A DNA stretch of 8,517 bases from Kiritimatiellia bacterium (GTDB lineage: Bacteria > Verrucomicrobiota > Kiritimatiellia > RFP12 > UBA1067), in assembly GCA_017385345.1 (NCBI GenBank), contig JAFNRY010000214.1, forward strand, positions 1-8,517, in the 5' to 3' direction. Positions within the stretch are counted from its first letter, which is position 1. The number at the start of each line of letters is the position of its first letter. Under the pieces are notes generated by a model. It saw only the letters and a program-made list of their open reading frames with translations, was not told the DNA's origin and searched no databases. Of the stretch, positions 4,129-8,517 are shown piece after piece. Position numbers and translations under genes: made by a program.

Positions 4129-5444
4129 ACGTACGCTGGAAGGTGGCGCTCGGATTTCTTGGGCTGATCGCCCTCGGAGCGGCGCTTCTGTCGAGCCCGT
4201 GGGCGCGGGCGGACGGCGCATGGGGTGGACCGCTCGAATCCGTCTTCATGGCGTTTTCGGCGGTGTGCGTCACCGGTCTTTCCGTCATGGACGTCGCCGA
4301 GTTCTCCCGCGCCGGACAGATACTGCTTCTCGTTCTTGTCGAAACGGGGTGTCTCGGATTGATGACGTGCGGAACGTTTCTCCTGATCGCCGTGGGGCGC
4401 AGGATTTCGCTCAGCAGGGAGTTCAGCCTAATGGACGCCTACGGCACTGCGAAGATCAAGGGTCTGCGCTCCCTCATCTGCTGGACCGTGGGTTCGATGC
4501 TTGCGATAGAGGCGGCCGGAGCGGCGGTTCTCTGGTTCAGTCTGCGGGACGTTTATTCGAGCGTGTTCTATTCGATAATGGGTTTCTGCAACGCCGGTTT
4601 CTCGCTGGAGCCGGATTCTCTTGCCAAGTACGGAGGGGACAGATGGTTCGTCTTGGCGATGGCGCTCGAGACGATACTCGGGGGCATAGGGTTTCTGGTC
4701 ATATACAACCTCTGTACATGCAGATGTGGTCGCGGGGCTGGGCGCAGGGGTAGATTGTCGCTGCATGCCAAGGTGGTCCTCAAATGGACAGGGATCTTGC
4801 TCGCCGTAGCATTCGCAGGCTATCTCGCCGCCGAATGGAACAATACGCTCGCGCCGTTCGGGGGGTGGGACAAACTGACTGTCGGGTTTTACCAGGCGGT
4901 GACGCCGCGCACATGCGGCTTCACCGTGGTGCCGGTCGAGGACATGACGCCGCTGACGCGGCTCGGATGCGTGATACTCATGTATATCGGCGGCGGCCCC
5001 GGTTCGGCGGCGGCCGGCATGAAAGTGACGACTTTCGCGGTTCTGCTGCATACATGCGCGGCGATGTGCCGGGGCGACGGCGAAACGACGGTTGGCCGGC
5101 ACTCGGTGCCGGCGGCGGTCGTACGCGAATCGATAGTCATATTCATGGCGATCGCCGCTCTCACGGCAACGGTTGCGGGCGCGCTTCTCATCACGGAGGC
5201 TGACGCGATAAAGAGTGCGGCGACTTCCGTGGAATCGCTTTTCTTCGAAGCGGTTTCCGCGATAACCACTACCGGGCTTTCAATCGGCGACACTACGGCG
5301 AATCTGTCGAGCGCCGGCAAGTGCGTTCTTATGTGCGCGATGTTTGCAGGGCGGCTCGGCGCGCTTACCGTCGTGTTGATGATAGGCGGCCGCGAGGAAG
5401 GCGGGCGCATCCGGCGGCCGGCCGGCGAAATCATCGTCGGCTGA
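4125..5444 (+). CDS. ktrB: KtrB/TrkH-family potassium uptake channel subunit
   Basis: This 439-residue membrane protein forms the ion-conducting part of a K+ (or Na+-coupled K+) uptake system. The four pore-loop signatures of the family appear in order: SAVCVTGLS (45-53), MGFCNAGFSL (152-161), TPRTCGFTVV (260-269) and SAITTTGLSIGD (378-389). The filter glycines are G51, G158, G265 and G384. MYIGGGPGSAAAGMKVTT (286-303) and MFAGRLGALT (406-415) are further family landmarks, as is the C-terminal AGEIIVG. Length fits KtrB (about 450) better than TrkH (about 480). A cysteine cluster CTCRC (197-201) in a basic loop is unusual. The regulatory partner KtrA is expected nearby, but the next gene is convergent tex, so KtrA must lie elsewhere if present. 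ATG 4125 overlaps the tatC stop (ATGA), indicating coupled translation. Confidence 0.93.
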   Translation: MNVRWKVALGFLGLIALGAALLSSPWARADGAWGGPLESVFMAFSAVCVTGLSVMDVAEFSRAGQILLLVLVETGCLGLMTCGTFLLIAVGRRISLSREFSLMDAYGTAKIKGLRSLICWTVGSMLAIEAAGAAVLWFSLRDVYSSVFYSIMGFCNAGFSLEPDSLAKYGGDRWFVLAMALETILGGIGFLVIYNLCTCRCGRGAGRRGRLSLHAKVVLKWTGILLAVAFAGYLAAEWNNTLAPFGGWDKLTVGFYQAVTPRTCGFTVVPVEDMTPLTRLGCVILMYIGGGPGSAAAGMKVTTFAVLLHTCAAMCRGDGETTVGRHSVPAAVVRESIVIFMAIAALTATVAGALLITEADAIKSAATSVESLFFEAVSAITTTGLSIGDTTANLSSAGKCVLMCAMFAGRLGALTVVLMIGGREEGGRIRRPAGEIIVG

Positions 5445-5454
5445 ACCGTTTCAG
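5441..5454. other. Small palindrome spanning the convergent stop codons
   Basis: CTGAA (5441-5445) pairs with TTCAG (5450-5454) around CCGT, and contains the stop codons of both ktrB (TGA 5442-5444) and tex (TGA at 5453-5451, minus). An overlapping alternative pairs GAACC (5443-5447) with GGTTC (5456-5460). There is no T-run on either side. It might act as a weak two-way terminator, or the symmetry may simply come from two facing TGA codons. Confidence 0.3.
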
Positions 5455-7706
5455 AGGTTCGCGAATGGATTGCAGGAGAATCCGGACGACGACGGCGGCG
5501 CGAAGGAAGTCCTCGGGCCGCGTTTCGCGCCGCCCTGCCCTCCCGCGGCCGCTGCGAAGTGCGCCCCCCCGGCGGCCGCGGACGGGCGGGTTTTCGCCGA
5601 GAGCGAAATCCTGCCACGCGCCCTGTCAATTCCGATAACCGTCACCTTGAGCCTGTCGCCGGTTTTGACGACCGCGCCCGGGTCGCTTACGTAGGCATCG
5701 CTCAATTCGGAAAGATGCACGAGCCCGTCTTGGTGGACGCCGATATCGACGAACGCGCCGAACGCCGTGACGTTCGTGACGATGCCTTCGAGTTTCATGC
5801 CCTCGCGCACGTCTTCTATTTTTGTCACGTCGTCGCGGAACTTCGGAGGTTCGAACACCGCCCGGGGGTCGCGTCCGGGCTTCGCCAGTTCTTCCACGAT
5901 GTCGCGAAGCGTAGGCTCCCCCACATCGTTGCCGATGTATTTCCGCACGTCGATTTTCCGAGCCGCGGATGCGTTTCCTACGAGGTCGCGAAGCGACACC
6001 CCGAGATCGCAAGCCATTTTTTCGACGAGAGCGTAGCGCTCGGGATGGACGGCGGAGGCGTCGAGCGGGTTGGCGGCGCCGCGGATCCGCAGAAATCCGG
6101 CGCACTGTTCGAACGCCTTGGCGCCAAGTCCCTTCACTTTTTTCAAATCCTCACGGCTCGTGAAGCGTCCGTTCTCGTCGCGCCACGCGACTATCGCCCT
6201 GGCGAGAGACGCGCCGACACCGGAGACGCGCTCGAGCAGTGGCGCCGACGCGGTGTTTAGTTCGACGCCGACTCCGTTCACACAGCTTACCACCACTTCG
6301 TCGAGCTTCGCGCCGAGCAGCGGCTGGTGGACGTCGTGCTGGTATTGTCCGACGCCGATCGCCTTCGGGTCTATCTTCACAAGTTCCGCGAGCGGGTCCT
6401 GGAGACGGCGGCCTATGGATATGGCGCCGCGCACGGTCAGGTCGAGATCGGGGAACTCCTTGCGCGCGATTTCGCTCGCTGAATACACCGAAGCGCCGGC
6501 TTCGCTTACGCTGACAACGGCAGGCGTCGGAATCTCCGGGTGCCGGTCTTTCAGCCGTTTGAGCGTCTGGCGCACGAACGCCTCGGTTTCGCGGCCGGCC
6601 GTGCCGTTGCCGACCGCGATTGCTTCTGGGCGGTATTTGTTCACGATGGCGGCGATGGCGCGCGCCGATTCTTCCGGCTTCTGCTGCGGGAATACGACGG
6701 TTTTGCCGATGTATTTCCCGGTGGCGTCCATCATCGCGACTTTGCAGCCGGTGCGTATTCCGGGATCGATCGCGAGAACCGCCTTTTCGCCAAGAGGCGC
6801 GGCGAGCAGAAGGTGGCGGAGATTGTCCGCGAAGATTTCAACGGCCGCGCGGTCTGCCTCCATTTTCTTGTCGATGGCGACATCCATTTCGCATGACGGC
6901 GCGAGCAGGCGTCTGTAGGCGTCTTCGGCCGCTTTTTCCACCTGGGCGGCGCAGACGGCGTTTTTGCAGTCTGGCGCTTCCGCGCGGACGATTTCCATGA
7001 TTTCTTCCATCGCCATGGAGCGGTCGAGGTCGAGTTTCACCCAGAGCACGCCCTCCTTCTGCCCGCGGCGAACGGCCAGATACCGGTGCGACGGTATTGT
7101 CGCTATGGGTTCCGAATAGTCGTAGTACTGTTCGAACTTGGTCGGTTCGGACGGTTTGGGCTGGGCGACTTCGCTCTTCACGGTGGATTTCGTCGCAAAG
7201 AGCCGGCGGACGCAGCCTCTCACGGCGGCGTTGTCCGCTATGCGTTCGGCAATAATGTCCCGCGCGTATTGCAGATCTTCCTCCGCGGCGGCGGCCGCGG
7301 CCGGCGCGTCGCCGGACCATATGCCGTCGGCGAGCGGCTCGAAGCCTTTTTCTTTTGCTATCTGCGCACGCGTGCGGCGTTTCGGCTTGTAGGGCTGGTA
7401 GAGGTCTTCGAGCGCCGATTTCTGCCAGCATTCGCGTATTCTGCCTTCCAATTCCGGTGTCAACTTGCCCTGTTCCTCGATCGACTTGAGAATCGTCTGT
7501 CTGCGATCCTCGATTTCGGAGTAGTAGGCGAGGCGTTCCTGGATTTTGCCGATGGCTACTTCGTCGAGGTTGCCGTGGGCCTCTTTGCGGTATCTTGCGA
7601 TGAAGGGGACCGTCGCCCCGTCGGCGAGGAGTTTCTGGACGGCGGCGGCCTGGCGCGGAGAGACTCCCGCGTCGGCGCCTGCTTTTTCGATTATGGTCTG
7701 GTTCAT
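5451..7706 (-). CDS. tex: Tex-family RNA-binding transcription accessory protein
   Basis: This is a 751-residue cytoplasmic nucleic-acid-binding protein. Family members affect transcription, RNA handling and stress tolerance. Domain order matches Tex throughout. The N-terminal helical region (about 1-200) includes GATVPFIARYRKEAHGNLDE (30-49) and ALEDLYQPYKPKRRTRA (98-114). A YqgF/RuvC-like domain begins with LAIDPGIRTGCKVA (311-324). Helix-hairpin-helix motifs lie around 480-540 (LNTASAPLLERVSGVGASLA, then LKKVKGLGAKAFEQ). An S1 RNA-binding domain spans about 635-705 (GIVTNVTAFGAFVDIGVHQDG). The Ala/Gly-rich tail after 706 is probably disordered. Length is close to E. coli Tex (773). Start: ATG 7706 begins the conserved N-terminus and overlaps the stop of the YihY-like gene by 4 bp; the frame remains open for 187 further codons upstream, but that part is the shadow of the YihY-like gene. 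No strong ribosome site is seen, fitting coupled translation. Confidence 0.96.
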   Translation of the reverse strand: MNQTIIEKAGADAGVSPRQAAAVQKLLADGATVPFIARYRKEAHGNLDEVAIGKIQERLAYYSEIEDRRQTILKSIEEQGKLTPELEGRIRECWQKSALEDLYQPYKPKRRTRAQIAKEKGFEPLADGIWSGDAPAAAAAAEEDLQYARDIIAERIADNAAVRGCVRRLFATKSTVKSEVAQPKPSEPTKFEQYYDYSEPIATIPSHRYLAVRRGQKEGVLWVKLDLDRSMAMEEIMEIVRAEAPDCKNAVCAAQVEKAAEDAYRRLLAPSCEMDVAIDKKMEADRAAVEIFADNLRHLLLAAPLGEKAVLAIDPGIRTGCKVAMMDATGKYIGKTVVFPQQKPEESARAIAAIVNKYRPEAIAVGNGTAGRETEAFVRQTLKRLKDRHPEIPTPAVVSVSEAGASVYSASEIARKEFPDLDLTVRGAISIGRRLQDPLAELVKIDPKAIGVGQYQHDVHQPLLGAKLDEVVVSCVNGVGVELNTASAPLLERVSGVGASLARAIVAWRDENGRFTSREDLKKVKGLGAKAFEQCAGFLRIRGAANPLDASAVHPERYALVEKMACDLGVSLRDLVGNASAARKIDVRKYIGNDVGEPTLRDIVEELAKPGRDPRAVFEPPKFRDDVTKIEDVREGMKLEGIVTNVTAFGAFVDIGVHQDGLVHLSELSDAYVSDPGAVVKTGDRLKVTVIGIDRARGRISLSAKTRPSAAAGGAHFAAAAGGQGGAKRGPRTSFAPPSSSGFSCNPFANL

Positions 7707-8517
7707 GTCTGTCTTGCCGGATCCGCCTCGTCGAGCGCCCTGTGGATGCAGCATCCCAGCAGGATTATCTGCCACGCCATGTAAGTCCAGGCGAGGACGA
7801 TCGGGAGGAAGGCGAGAGAGCCGTAGAGGGCGGAGGATTTCGATATGCCCACCTGCGCGACGGCGCAGATTTTCATCCATCCTTCGGAGAGCAGGGCGGC
7901 GGCGAGGCCGGCCTTGAACGCCGTTTTCGTTCCGGGGCGCCGCGCCGGAAGGACGCGATAGACGAAAGCGAACGACAGCGCCGCGAAGAGTACAGATACG
8001 GCGAAGCGCAGGGGCCATGAATCTACGAGTGTCGCGGCGAGTTCGCCCGCTCCGCCGGCGAACGGAATCGCCCCGGTCGCGGCGCATACCGCGTCCTTGG
8101 CGAGTTTCAGCGCCGGCGCAGCGGCGGCCGGAATGCAGAGAAGCGGCAGCGCGAGCGCCATGCCGGCGTCCACGAGCTTGCTTTTCCAGAACGGCCGCCC
8201 CTTCGTTTCGCCCCATATTGCGTTGAAACTGGTTTCCACGGTTCCTATCGAGCCGACCACCGACCACAGCAGCATCAGAAAACCTATCGCGCCAAGCGTT
8301 TTGAAGTCTATTTTGCCTATCGCCTCGAAAACCTGCGCTTCAATGTCGCGGGCCTGCGCCGCAAGCATGCGCGCGGCGGCGCGCTTCCCTTCGCGCGCCT
8401 TTTCGTCGCCGCCGGTCACGGCGGCGAGAGGGTCGTCCTGGGCGGCTTCGAACCTGGCGAGCGACATTTCGATCTGCTCGTGTATCTTGCGCCGCGCGAA
8501 GTCGTCCGCGTTGAAAG
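7703..8517 (-). CDS. YihY/BrkB (UPF0761)-family inner-membrane protein, N-terminus cut by window edge
   Basis: The visible 270 residues lack the N-terminus: the frame is open through base 8517, beginning FNADDFARRKIHEQIE before the first in-window ATG (8467). That ATG is therefore not necessarily the start, and the first membrane helix typical of the family is probably outside the window. Family hallmarks include GAIGFLMLLWSVVGSIGTVE followed by TSFNAIWG, then about four more membrane helices: one around GMALALPLLCIP, one at SVLFAALSFAFVYRVLP, one at AGLAAALLSEGWMKI, and the final one in LYGSLAFLPIVLAWTYMAWQ. The role of the family is not firmly known; the old RNase BN label for it is considered mistaken. 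The stop overlaps the tex start as ATGA, so both probably share a transcript whose promoter lies outside the window. Confidence 0.92.
   Translation of the reverse strand, partial: FNADDFARRKIHEQIEMSLARFEAAQDDPLAAVTGGDEKAREGKRAAARMLAAQARDIEAQVFEAIGKIDFKTLGAIGFLMLLWSVVGSIGTVETSFNAIWGETKGRPFWKSKLVDAGMALALPLLCIPAAAAPALKLAKDAVCAATGAIPFAGGAGELAATLVDSWPLRFAVSVLFAALSFAFVYRVLPARRPGTKTAFKAGLAAALLSEGWMKICAVAQVGISKSSALYGSLAFLPIVLAWTYMAWQIILLGCCIHRALDEADPARQT

Noticed and set aside
7707..8267. Upstream extension of tex to a 938-codon frame
   Set aside because: The added residues are a shadow of the YihY-like gene in another frame, and the conserved Tex N-terminus begins at ATG 7706.

Overview
The window is GC-rich bacterial chromosome with dense, mostly overlapping gene arrangements. 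A lipid-anchored Pal protein implies a Gram-negative (diderm) cell envelope. The pairing of Tat genes with Pal, and the type of uncharacterised proteins on the left, suggest the Planctomycetes-Verrucomicrobia-Lentisphaerae (PVC) group. That assignment is inference from memory of protein families. No rRNA, tRNA, insertion sequence or CRISPR array was seen.

Left region (1-1652, minus strand): a tightly packed three-gene set of unknown function, read right to left. It begins with a small protein carrying a four-cysteine zinc-binding-like motif (1071-1652). Two related proteins follow (493-1074 and 1-488, the latter cut by the window edge). Each has two GYF_2-like modules followed by a Val/Glu/Lys/Pro-rich repeat. 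The first pair overlap by 4 bp and the second pair are 4 bp apart, so all three are probably one transcript. A perfect extended -10 promoter lies only 11 nt before the first start codon.

Central divergent intergenic region (1653-2327): about 675 bp without a convincing gene. It holds a G-rich heptamer repeat, an 11-bp perfect hairpin, three 18-bp palindromes repeated at exactly 23-bp intervals, and a sigma70-like promoter facing right.

Right-facing operon (2328-5444, plus strand): pal (outer-membrane lipoprotein that grips peptidoglycan), a TatA/TatB-family subunit, tatC (twin-arginine protein export), and a KtrB/TrkH-family potassium channel subunit. Gaps are 9 bp and 1 bp, then a 4-bp overlap. 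The set combines envelope maintenance, folded-protein export and ion uptake.

Right region (5451-8517, minus strand): a YihY/BrkB-family membrane protein, cut by the window edge, overlaps by 4 bp the start of tex, which encodes an RNA-binding transcription accessory protein. tex converges on ktrB with only 6 bp between the two stop codons and no recognisable classical terminator.

The least explained parts are the GYF_2 gene set with its partner and the palindrome array between the two divergent operons.
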